Positions 37,201 to 46,311 of a DNA stretch of 64,000 nt are shown here, one piece after another. Location of the stretch: assembly GCA_916613615.1 (NCBI GenBank), contig OU744725.1, forward strand, positions 65,170,575 to 65,234,574. Direction: 5' to 3'. The notes under the pieces were generated by a model, which was given only the letters and a program-made list of their open reading frames with translations, did no database searches and had not been told where the DNA came from. The DNA is from Steromphala cineraria. Lineage: Eukaryota > Mollusca > Gastropoda > Trochida > Trochidae. The translations under genes were made by a program, and so were the position numbers. The first letter of the stretch is position 1. Every line of letters begins with the position of its first letter.

Positions 37201-37901
37201 TGTGACAAGGTAGTCAAAAGTATTCCTACTGGCTTTGGCTAGAGGGATATCTCTAGAGCCGAACAGGTAGAGTGTCTAACTTTCAACCCGGAGGTCCCGC
37301 TTGAGATGAAAATATTGGATTTTCACCTCAGTTTCATTTGGCACCCATCGTGGGTCCCGACTTTTCCTTGTTGTTACACAACCCTAGAGCCTTTTACAGG
37401 TTTGTAAATTCCTATTAATTAGTATAAAAATCCTTCAAAGGCATATCTTCCGAATCCTGACTCGAGGACGAGTCACTTCGTTGAGGGAGTGAATGTGGCA
37501 AGTTGAGGTAAATAATTCCTATTGGCTTCGGCTGGAGAGATAGATCTTTAGCTAAACAGGTAGAGTGTCTGACCAGAGGTCCCGGGTTTGAATCCCGCTT
37601 GGGAATAAATATTTGATTTTCACTTCTGCTACATTTGGCGCCCAACGCAGATCCCGACTATTACTTAAAGTAACAAAACCTTAGAGTCCCTTTCAGGCTC
37701 CTTATTAGTATGTGAATACTTCATACATGTAGTCATATCTCCCGAATGATTGACTCGAGGGAGTGAATGTCACAGGGTGAGGTTAAAAGCATTCTGGAGA
37801 GATAGATCTTTGGCCGAACAGGTACAGTGTCTGACTCTCAACCCGGAGGTCCCCGTTTCGAAACCCTCTGGACGTGAAAATATTAGATTTTCACTCCTGC
37901 A
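37201..37901 (+). mobile_element. Tandem miniature LTR retroelement (TRIM) with tRNA-like boxes in its LTRs
   Basis: Three short direct repeats begin TGTGAC/TGTGGC/TGTCAC and end in CA: LTR1 37201-37336, LTR2 37494-37633, LTR3 37768-37901. Two bases after LTR1 and LTR2 comes a primer-binding-site-like string; that of copy 2 is TGGCGCCCAACG (37636-37647), which matches the complement of the 3' end of tRNA-Lys of the Lys1,2 type, CCA included. Copy 1 (37339 on) has TGGCACCCATCGTGGG. An identical 11-mer, GAGGGAGTGAA, directly precedes LTR2 (37483-37493) and LTR3 (37757-37767), as a polypurine tract should. The internal parts are only 157 and 134 bp and non-coding. Each LTR holds an A-box-like TxGCCGAACAGG; LTR2 (37585-37595, GGTTTGAATCC) and LTR3 (37855-37865) also keep a B-box-like string. 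No target-site duplication was found. Confidence 0.68.
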
Positions 37902-39048
37902 ATAACTGTTTCAGCTCAAATTCACTCTTTTTGTCATCTGTGACTTTATAAAAACACATGTTAGGGATGCCATTACTATTCTTAACATTCCCCTTAACAA
38001 ATCTGAATTAAACTTATTTACATTACAAGGAATCAAAACAATTAAATTTTCTTCTGTAATTTAACTACATGTTAGTCAAATTTGTTTGAAATATTTGTCA
38101 AGAAATCAATAATTGATTTAAAAAAAGCATATTAAATTTAATGAGAATAGAAAAACGCAACATACATTATGGTCTTTTGATCGATCGCATGGATGCGTCC
38201 ACGATTGACTGTAAACATCTTTTCATATTTAGACATCCCTTCCCTGTGTCATAAAATGTAAACAACACACATTTATCATAACTGACTATAGTAATTTCTT
38301 GTGGACTTCAAGGTCTTCAATGCCCCTTCCCTGTGTCACAACACACACATTTATCATAACTGACTATAGTAATTTCTTGTGAACTTCATGGTCTATTTTG
38401 GTGCTGTGTGAATATCTTGTAAACATGTTATCCTAGCCGTACATCTTGCGTTCAAGGAGTGGCCTGGACCTGACAAGATCTATTTCCAGACTACACAATG
38501 TGACCTTTGTACGATATTATTGATTACCAGAGGGATCATCACACAATATTACCATGTTTACAGTAGACAACTATTCTCATTCACCATTGAATATACATGT
38601 ATATGTACATGTTGGAAACATACACGTGTTTTGTTGGTGTTTAAAAAAAAATATGTCCATGTATGTTTGCACATGTATCTTAAAGTAGTTTATTATTTCA
38701 TTGAAGTTAACTTCAAGTATATTTCGTTCCTTGTCTACATTTAAAAAACACTGCCTTTCTTTTATGGCACGTTTTCGATCAAGGGATAATTTAGTCAATG
38801 ATGATAGTGCATTTACTTTCATATAATACCATATATTTTCACATTATAAAGGCACAGTGCTTTCTTCTTTGTTGGAACATTCTCTATCAAGGTTTATCTG
38901 GATGAATCGTCACTAGAATAAATAGCATAATTGGATACATATTGTTGGAATGTATCCTTTGTTGCTTTAGAATTCTGTGTTTAATATGATTAAACAAGAC
39001 CATTACAAAAGAAAGAGAGACGAGAAAAAAATCACACATCACACATTA

Positions 39049-39117
39049 TAAACTGAACGCCAAAAGAAATGTTTCACCTATGTGTAATGTGTAACATTTC
39101 TTTTGGCGTTCAGTTTA
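39049..39117. repeat. Perfect 25-bp inverted repeat (snap-back hairpin)
   Basis: Arms 39049-39073 and 39093-39117 are exact reverse complements, starting TAAACTGAACGCCAAAAGAA, separated by a 19-base loop. Perfect arms in otherwise decayed sequence suggest a young foldback MITE or the fused ends of a transposon with 25-bp terminal inverted repeats. No longer internal sequence is present. Confidence 0.85.
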
Positions 39118-40529
39118 GATATAACCTATTTCATTGAAAACGTGTATTGCAGCTTTATACAAAATAGCTGAAACAAATCCAAAAATACAAAATATTATTT
39201 GATCATTTTTATATGGTAATTCGTGATTTTGACTTTAAACATTTGCAGAGTCATCTCATCACTTTTAAAGAAATATTTCAGCTGTATAATAACTGTAAAA
39301 ACACAAAATGGATTATGATTATGTGTTAAGGCCTTTAGTTGTCATGTTGAAAAACATGTAAAACATCAAGGCAAGAAGGAAAAAGTTTTCTGATATAACC
39401 ATTAACATCTGGAACAACTATCATTTCAAAGAATTAAATATCATGTTGACATTTGAAAAAATGAAAATGTAACAGTACCGATTTTTACAATGAAATAATT
39501 GTTGTTCTTGTGCTAATAACAGCATACATTTGGGGTAAGAGACTACAGTAGAGTCCGTAGATCCAAACTAATTTAATAAGACATAAGGGATTAACATGTT
39601 TATGAATACTGGCATTCTTAAAGACTACAAACTGTGAATTTAACACTTTTATTTGGCTGTAAAAGGTCATTACATTTGACACTGAACGGATTTCGTCAAT
39701 AGGCAACTGTGCGAGTTTAAAGCTTCATATTACTGTAAAAAGTGACATTTTGAAGAACCACAGCTACCAAAAGTAAGACCAGTTGATTTGACAGAACAGG
39801 AAATATCAAATTTCATATCTCAGAATAAGTTAAAATGTCGCCAAACTTTCGAAATTTAGTTTACAAGCTGCAAAGTTCAGGAAAGGTAGCCTCTTAAAAA
39901 CTTCAGTTGCCTCATAACAAATTGTTACCTGATTGTCATAACTCTGTGATTTTTGCTGTCTTGCAAGGATTTGTTTATCCATAACCATAAAAATTGAGTT
40001 GTACAAAGTGTCATGATGATGTTACTTATAGTAGTTTCTAGTAGTTTTTGCGTTTATTATTTATATATTTGTTTAATGCATTTTGGACAATATAAATAAC
40101 AAAAACGTGACTTAAGATATATTTATCTCTGAGAAATTCTGAAAACAATTTCTCATAAAATTGTCTCATGGCAGACAAATATTCTTATCTAATACATCTT
40201 TAACTGACACGTCAAGCAAAAGACATGAATATTATTAAACTGATTTTAATAAAAAGTGAATTTATCGGACCAGATACAGATCTTGGAGAAAAATAGAGCA
40301 TATAAACAGAATGGAATGTACTGAAAAAGATTTTGCATTCACAGATAGTAGAATGTTATTGAAAGTAGTATTAGTCATTCTGGTTCGAATAGAAGAACCT
40401 CAATCTTGTCCATTTAAAAGAATAATGAATTAAGAACGAATAAAACAATTCTTAATGCTTCATATCAGCACATATTATAAAATATAGCCATGGGCTCTGT
40501 AGCTCATCACACTTTTTATGGAAATAGTT

Positions 40530-41058
40530 TTTTAAGGTTTTGACCCCTGTGACCCCAATTGGGGTCAAGAGGTAACCAAATGTAAAATTTAGAATCTTAA
40601 TTTGCCGAAGAGTCTTCACGCAACTTTTCAGCTCTCTAGACCTTTTGGAACTGGAGAAGAAGATAAAAATAGATTTTAAGGTTTTGACCCCCGTGACCCT
40701 ATTTGGGGTCATGGGGTCACAAAATCTACAATTTAGAAACCCCTATTGGCCTAGGAGTCTACTCACAACTTTTCAGCTCTCTAGACCTTTTGGAACTGGA
40801 GAAGAAGATGAAAATAGGGTTTTAAGGTTTTGATCTTTGTGACCCCATTTGGGGTCATGGGGTCACGAAATCTACAATTTAAAATCCCTATTGGCCAAGG
40901 AGTCCACTCACAACTTTTCAGTTCTCTAGACCTTTTGAAACTGGAGAAAAAGATGAAAATAGGTTTTTTAAGTTTTGACCCCTGTGACCCAATTTATCTA
41001 CAATTTAGAATCCCCATTGGCCAAGGAGTCTGCACATCAAATTTCAGCTCTCTCATTT

Positions 41059-41095
<37 letters not shown>

Positions 41096-41180
41096 GATGG
41101 ACGGATGGACGGATGGACGGACGCCGGACGCCTTGCCATGCCATAAGCCCATCGGGTCTTTCAGACCTGATGAGCTAAGA
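40530..41180. repeat. 145-bp tandem repeat array with GGAC/GGAT tail
   Basis: Four diverged monomers start near 40537, 40681, 40827 and 40972. Each has GTTTTGACCCC, GTGACCC and the near-palindrome TTTGGGGTCATGGGGTCAC, followed by a CTACAATTTAGAATC stretch and CAGCTCTCTAGACCTTTTGG plus GGAGAAGAAGATGAAAA. The fourth monomer has lost the palindrome. The array ends in GGAC/GGAT microsatellite units (about 41095-41125) and then CCCATCGGGTCTTTCAGACC and TGATGAGCTAA. I associate such tails with dispersed repeats in molluscs. It ends about 250 bp beyond the stop codon of the GTPase gene. Confidence 0.8.
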
Positions 41181-41431
41181 ATTGAAAAATTAAAGTTTGT
41201 ATTAATTTAACCGCCATTCATATAAATGGGCATGGTGATTAGAATAATTCCCAAAAAATCAATTTTGAACTTAAAGTTAAGTGTCATAATTAAGGAATTT
41301 CTATTAAAAACAAAACCATGTAATAATTTACATTTGATTAAAAGAAAAGAAAGAAAGTAAGCTTGAATGGACGTGTAATTAATCCCTTTAGAAAGTGAAT
41401 CACACATAAAACGTATCCATTCTTCAACACC

Positions 41432-41875
41432 TCACAAAGTAGAAGTTCTCGCACGCCATTTTCTCTCTGCTAAATTCCTAAGGGATTGTCGAATCTGGAG
41501 TTTTGCTGCAACAGCTGGTCTTTGCATTATCCAGGTAAGTTTCTCCCGCTTTTTATGCACAGTTTTCACCTGACGACACAACACATTGAACACTTCTTCC
41601 ACGTTTTCATAATTCTCACTAGCCGACACCTCGCAGTGAGGACAGTTGTGTTCCTGAGCCCAGGTGGAGCATTCCCGCTCTGTCAACTGGCGCATGTGCA
41701 GAAGGTCACATTTGTTTCCAGCGATCACTATTGGCAGTCTCTCATCCTCTCTAGCCAATCGGAGCCTGTCTACGAGATCCACAACAAACTGGAAACTCTC
41801 TGGATCAGTTACTGAATATACCAATAGAAAACCGTCGGCCCACGACACAGGGTCTTCTTTCGATCCATTGGGTGC
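41432..41875 (-). CDS. Ras-like small GTPase (RERG/RASL11 group), coding exon 4 (last)
   Basis: This exon encodes residues 88-234 and the TGA stop. The acceptor is TAATTCCAG before 41875, phase 0, joining cleanly to exon 3. It holds the second half of the G domain: WADGFLLVYSVTDPESF (99-115), the G4 guanine-specificity motif NKCD (141-144) followed by LLHMRQL, and the G5 motif SAS in EVSASENYENV (169-179). The arrangement NKxDLLHxxQV..SENYxxV..VFxxLC is what I recall of RASL11A/B. The C-terminal tail (about 195-234) is basic and ends STL without a CAAX box, so prenylation is not expected. Four exons give 234 residues, close to the roughly 240 of RASL11 proteins. Exact orthology within the RERG, RASL11 and RASL12 group needs a tree. 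Confidence 0.9.
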   Translation of the reverse strand, partial: APNGSKEDPVSWADGFLLVYSVTDPESFQFVVDLVDRLRLAREDERLPIVIAGNKCDLLHMRQLTERECSTWAQEHNCPHCEVSASENYENVEEVFNVLCRQVKTVHKKREKLTWIMQRPAVAAKLQIRQSLRNLAERKWRARTSTL

Positions 41876-42149
41876 CTGGAATTATGTCAATGGGAGTGTT
41901 GGACATAAAATAGGTTGTTGACATAACATTAACTGCCCATTTAAATTTCTGTGGAAACTTTATTGATTTTAGTGTTTACGATTAACCCTTTTTCTAGACT
42001 TGCTTCATTATTGTGTGTCGATATAGGTAGTTCATCAAAACAGTCGAAAAGGTCGAAAATAACAAGTCTAAACTAATAGAAACAATATTCAGAAAAGCGT
42101 TGCATTATTCATAAAGAAAATTAACTCATTGACTACATGTTGGTCTTAC

Positions 42150-42262
42150 AGTGTTCCTGAGAGGCCGGCTGTGGCAATCAGCCCTCACTAGCCATGCCGT
42201 GTCCATGATGTTCACAGTGACGTGCTTTCCGTCCACAACTGCCACGTGTGAAAATATTGCCT
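42150..42262 (-). CDS. Ras-like small GTPase, coding exon 3
   Basis: A 113-bp exon encodes residues 50-87, starting with the split Glu codon. The acceptor is TTGTGTTTCAG before 42262 and the donor is GTAAGA after 42150. It encodes strands beta-2 and beta-3 (EAIFSHVAVVDGKHVTVNIM) and the G3 motif, which reads DTAW (70-73) where most GTPases have DxxG. The Gln61-type catalytic residue of Ras is also absent, since LVRADCHSRPLRNT follows. The missing G3 glycine is in the DNA itself (GCATGG) and is not caused by exon choice. The relative RASL12 also lacks it as far as I recall. This suggests altered GTP hydrolysis or switch II behaviour. Confidence 0.88.
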
Positions 42263-42509
42263 CTGAAACACAAAGGAAAACTAAAGTAATTGAAACAATT
42301 TGGTAATATGATAATTCCATGAATACAAGATCGGTTTTGGTTTAGCAGGGGAGAATTGTACCTTGCATTGCTTTAACTCTCATTATTTGCGACATTATTT
42401 TCTAGTAAAAAAATATTTTAAAGGGTTGAAATAATAAAAAATCTTTCATATAATTTGTATTCATAAATTTCATAAATGATAAAATAAGGTAATGTGTACA
42501 TGTACCTAC

Positions 42510-42566
42510 CCATCGTAGAGTCATAGTCACCTATAAACCTTTTCGTCAGGTACCGGACAATCAATG
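42510..42566 (-). CDS. Ras-like small GTPase, coding exon 2
   Basis: A 57-bp micro-exon encodes residues 31-49, ALIVRYLTKRFIGDYDSTM. It completes the P-loop helix and switch I and includes the effector-region Thr (T48, equivalent to Ras Thr35). RYLTKRFIGDY is the diagnostic stretch, nearly identical to the RFLTKRFIGDY I recall from RASL11 proteins. The acceptor TTTTCAG (before 42566) and donor GTAGGT (after 42510) are both strong. The reading phase is 1 at each side, matching exons 1 and 3. Without this exon the G domain would lose switch I, so its inclusion is certain despite its size. Confidence 0.9.
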
Positions 42567-42649
42567 CTGAAAAGGAAATTATAATTTCAGCATATACACA
42601 TACAACCACAAGTTATGAGCTGTTTGAGTGGCATTCTAGAAGTTGATGG

Positions 42650-42780
42650 TATAAGGAAGACAAGAGTAATTCTATGGATGAACAACTTCTTTATTGGATG
42701 GTGGCGACGTTTCGGTATAGATTCTTATACCGTTATCAAGCATATGACATGATGGTGCCATCACCATCAAGATTCAACTT
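42650..42780. repeat. Short dispersed-repeat-like segment
   Basis: It contains ATGGATGAACAACTTCTTTA, GGTGGCGACGTTTCGGTATA and the near-palindrome CGGTATAGATTCTTATACCG. A weaker relative may lie at 4325-4400 (GATGAACTTCTTTGC, AGTGACGTTTCATG). No ends or target-site duplications were found. Assignment is uncertain. Confidence 0.3.
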
Positions 42781-42925
42781 CATTAAACTAATAAGTTGAT
42801 ATACTACTTGAATTTATCATAAAGTCACTAAAAGCACAATGCCCTATTTTTATCGAGAATTGAATATAGCTACATTTTGTAGTCTTTGATCTAACTCTTA
42901 ACAATCGATAAAACGTTCAACGTTG

Positions 42926-43203
42926 GGGTGAGGTGAGGTGATCTGGGGTTTAACGCCGAAATCAAGAATATTTTACTTATATCGCGGCTGCTGGTATTAT
43001 TGCAGGGAGAAAGCCCGCAACATCATTGTGGTTATGCGGCAAAACCTGCGAGCATCGGCTGGAACTAGCTAACCATGGGTGGTACTGCACTGAAATTCAG
43101 TGTACCTGACTGTGTGTAGAACAGTAGACAAAGTTGCCGAGCCCCTGGCGGGATTCGAACCACGGACCTCTTGATCCGAAGCCGAACGCGCTATCTCGCC
43201 CCA
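42926..43203 (-). mobile_element. tRNA-derived SINE with 11-bp target-site duplication
   Basis: Read on the minus strand, a tRNA-like head starts GGGGCGAGATAGCGCGTTCG (A box) and has GTGGTTCGAATCCCGCC (B box, RNA polymerase III promoter). A body of about 200 bp follows, and a 3' end TTGATTTCGGCGTTAAACCC leads into CACCT repeats. The insertion is flanked by a perfect 11-bp direct repeat, GTTCAACGTTG (42915-42925 and 43204-43214). The 3' portion resembles gastropod SINE tails I remember, which are shared with a partner LINE that supplies reverse transcriptase; that link is inference. The insertion lies in intron 1. Confidence 0.9.
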
Positions 43204-43703
43204 GTTCAACGTTGAACAGTGTTCTCAATAGTCATTTGAGAAATGTATTTTAACTTTTTTTTTATGTAAGGTCCATCTAATTAGTAGTAATTACAGTCAA
43301 GTAAGAGCCGTTGGAAACGTACTACGACTACCACCATATAGTATGTAGAACAAGTAGTAGCAGGAGCAGTAGTAGTATGATTGTATTTGAATCAGGAAAA
43401 CCGTAATACTAGATGCATAACCTATATTCATTATCAGATGATTTCGTAAAATTGCATTAAGTTAATCATAGCAGACGAAATATGTTAGGTTAATTATTTT
43501 GGCTCGCCTGCTCCTCTCTTGTTTATACTTTGGGATTAACTGACTGATTGGAGCTAAACAGTGTTCCTCCTTATTGTAACGTCAGAAATGCAAATTAATT
43601 AATTCCGTTTATCATATGATTGAGAGTGATATACTATGTTCTAACAGGGAATAAACTCTCTATCTGGCTGAAGTTGTGAACGTTATCGTCACTTTACTGA
43701 GTG

Positions 43704-43835
43704 GCTATAAACTTTATCACCATTCTAGTGAAGTCTTCTGATATCAAATATATCAACACAAGTTGATAAAAGTAACAAATATCCGAAGCTCGATATATTT
43801 GATATGGGAAGCACGAGGGTGATAATCTATTTATC
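43704..43835. repeat. Foldback-like inverted repeat
   Basis: A perfect 14-bp inverted pair (43741-43754 and 43792-43805, ATATCAAATATATC) is nested in longer imperfect arms with TTTATCACCATTCT on the left and GGGTGATAATCTAT on the right. The centre has CCGAAGCTCG, similar in style to the GAGCTTCAGCGAG centre of the foldback at 25784-25940. The two may be members of one family. Confidence 0.5.
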
Positions 43836-44252
43836 ATCCAAAATCAATTTAATTACATTTTCATGAAAAATGTACATGTTTGAACACTGCAATTAACCTT
43901 AAACCCTAAACTTGGACTTCAATAAAACAAAGTACTAATGGTTCAACATTTATATCACTACATATCATATCACCAAGTGTACAAGTTTACGTGTCATGTA
44001 TACGGTAAGAACACAAAGGTTCCCATTCATTTAAAAATTTGGATTTGCACAAAGTTTTGTAAACTATGACATTCAGAAAACTTAATGCTTACACTATGAA
44101 ACCCTGACATTAAGCATATTTAACATAAGGTATATGAACACAAGATCAAATAAGGTACTTCAACGTTGTTATTCTTTTACAACAACAACAAATTTCAAAC
44201 TGTAATAACACGGTTCCTATAATTTGGCAAATAACATTACCATTCACTTTAA

Positions 44253-44607
44253 AGGGGCAGTAGCACGTTTTTAGGGGTAATGTAAGGTGATGCCAGGAAT
44301 ATGAAAATTAGTGGTTCCAATTGAAAGACAATGTATCTAAACTAAATGGAGCAGTTATAATTCACATATATAATGTAAAGTTTAGCCATGCAATTTCCTT
44401 TTCTTGCACAAAATGAATAAAAGGTGTTCACAGAAAAAGACCGCCAATGGGTTTTATGTGAATCCTCATACTTTGTCCTCTGACTATGAGTGTTTGGCTT
44501 GTGTAATGAGATTTTTGATACTTTCAAAATAATACATTAAGCATTAACGTCCAATTATCAGTGAAAAAAATAAATATAAAATTATCAAAAAACGTGCTAC
44601 TGCCCCT
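44253..44607 (-). mobile_element. TTAA-flanked MITE, copy 2 (intact ends)
   Basis: A 355-bp element has near-perfect terminal inverted repeats, AGGGGCAGTAGCACGTTTTT and its complement, between TTAA duplications at 44249-44252 and 44608-44611. It lies opposite in orientation to the copies at 13518-13903 and 56174-56533. It has no transposase. TTAA target sites point to a piggyBac-type partner, though the terminus AGGGGCAG is not the common CCC-type start of piggyBac elements. Confidence 0.9.
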
Positions 44608-45238
44608 TTAAACCTCATAGATGATATGAAGGCTTGTTGCAGATCTTTATTAGAGTTCAACAACCTTTGAACGAGTACTGGAGTTACTGAGGTACAGCTC
44701 TCATAATGAGCGCCAGCACTCTGAGATATGAATAAACACTTGCCACTAATATCTCCCAGATGTGGATGAAACAACAAGGGCACACTTGTAACTTACAAAT
44801 TGCAATCTATTATTTATTTGGAGTAAATATCACTTAACATTACTAGGATTATGATAGGATTTAAATGTTTCTTGAAGGTATGACAAGAAACAGTCTTTAA
44901 GAAAACTTCATCATACTTTATATGTATTTTTTGTCTCAATTATTTATCACTTAACATGATTAAAACATTCAATCATGGGAAATATTACAATTGTGAAATA
45001 ATCGTTTCTAGTTTAAAAACACGGGAAATAAAAAAAACCGTTTAGACATTTTGCTTTATAATTTTTTTTCAAAGCGGATACCACATCAGCGTTTATATTT
45101 ATTCATTTGATATTTCAGTATTTAGGGTTTCCGAAAGATTTTCAGTTAAGTCATTTTCAAACTTAACGTTAGTTCTGCTATTTTCAAATGATAAAACTTA
45201 TTAACGCATTGTTAACTTGATGAATAGTATAATATCAT

Positions 45239-46311
45239 AATGCATCAGATGTCTTATCACAACTTTTATGGCTAAATAACAATATCAAAATAGATGGACA
45301 ACCAATCAATTATAAGCATTACTCAAGTAAAGGAATAACTTACATCAATAATATGTTGGATAATAATGGTAATTTTCTAGATGTTGAAAAAATTAGAAAA
45401 CTATTTGAATGCAAAACGAATTTTCTAAAATATCAAGGAATAATCGAATCTATCAAATTTTATTGTAAATCTATAAATGTACATATTGAAAAGAAACTTC
45501 AACTACCAATTTTACCATATCTATTACAAAACAAAGTTGGAGAACCAAAGGGTTGTAGAGAAATCTATGATATACTCATAGCAGAAAACAATTCAAAGCC
45601 GTTAAAATACCGAGAAAAATGGCAAAAAGAATTAAACGAAACCATTGATGATAAAACATGGGAAACTATAGAAAAAATTACATTTAAGTCTTATAACACT
45701 CTTGGTTCCAATATAGTATAATACATAGGTTTCTGCCAACAAATGACCTCCTGTCATATAAAATGAAATATAAAGAATCTAATGCGTGTACTTTTTGCCA
45801 ATCCGAGAAAGAATCGATTATGCATTTATTTTATGAATGTAAACTCATCCAACCTATTTGGGGGAAAATAGAAAAATGGATTTTTGATAAAACAGGAACT
45901 GATAATAAATTCTTGAAGAAAAACATCATTTTAGGTTATTGTGAGAAGAGAAATTATGTCATTAATTTTATAATTACTGTCTGTAAATATAATATATATA
46001 AAATGAAGCTACAGGAAAAGATTCCAAACTTTAAACATGTAAAAGAAGAAATTAAGACAGCATATTACATTGACCGCTTTAATTCCTATTCAAAGTGCAA
46101 TTATGAACGCTTTCTCAAATTCTGGTCAGTTAGTCATAACCTTTTTGATACCATTCTACATACTTGTATACTCAAATGTACCTACCCGATCACATATTTG
46201 CTTGTTTTTCAAACCTTTTTGTTAATGCAATGTTGTTATGTACTCAATTGACTTTGTGATTTGTATTGTATGGAGATTATTTCAAAAAAAAAAAAAAAAT
46301 AAAAAAAAAAA
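45239..46311 (+). pseudogene. 5'-truncated, inactivated L1-like LINE ORF2 fragment
   Basis: Only the C-terminal part of ORF2 remains, after the reverse transcriptase. Translation from about 45255 gives LLWLNNNIKIDGQPINYKHY and continues in frame to a premature TAA at 45719-45721. Restoring similarity afterwards requires a one-base frame change near 45733. From about 45737 the second segment has a C-x2-C-x8-H-x4-C zinc knuckle (CTFCQSEKESIMHLFYEC) and ends near 46248. An A-rich tail follows (about 46273-46311), and a perfect 10-bp direct repeat, ATAATATCAT, flanks the insertion (45229-45238 and 46312-46321). The poly(A) tail and knuckle type suit the L1/Tx1 group, unlike the LINE at 5951-11458. 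Confidence 0.88.

Larger units (their letters stand above)
31485..38560. repeat. Block II: second copy of the collinear non-coding unit
   Basis: Module order is D (31485-31715), E (32220-32590), J (33150-33220), F (35580-35720, with an F-like fragment at 34570-34680), L (36965-37180), A (38190-38560). D shares CATGACAGAAATCAGATCGA and TGAATGAAAC with block I. E shares CAATCATCATCAAGATAGAC and TTTTTGTGGATATCAA with block III. J shares GTGAACAAACTT and GCAGCTGTA with 53030-53100. L shares ACATTGTxACCTTGCC and GAACATGTG with 58145-58375. Near 38236-38395 the core of module A is itself duplicated in tandem (TTATCATAACTGACTATAGT twice). A 108-codon frame inside E is not conserved in the other blocks. 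Confidence 0.72.

Noticed and set aside
37549..37600. A functional tRNA gene
   Set aside because: A and B boxes are present, but acceptor and anticodon stems do not pair and the sequence is repeated inside LTR-like units.
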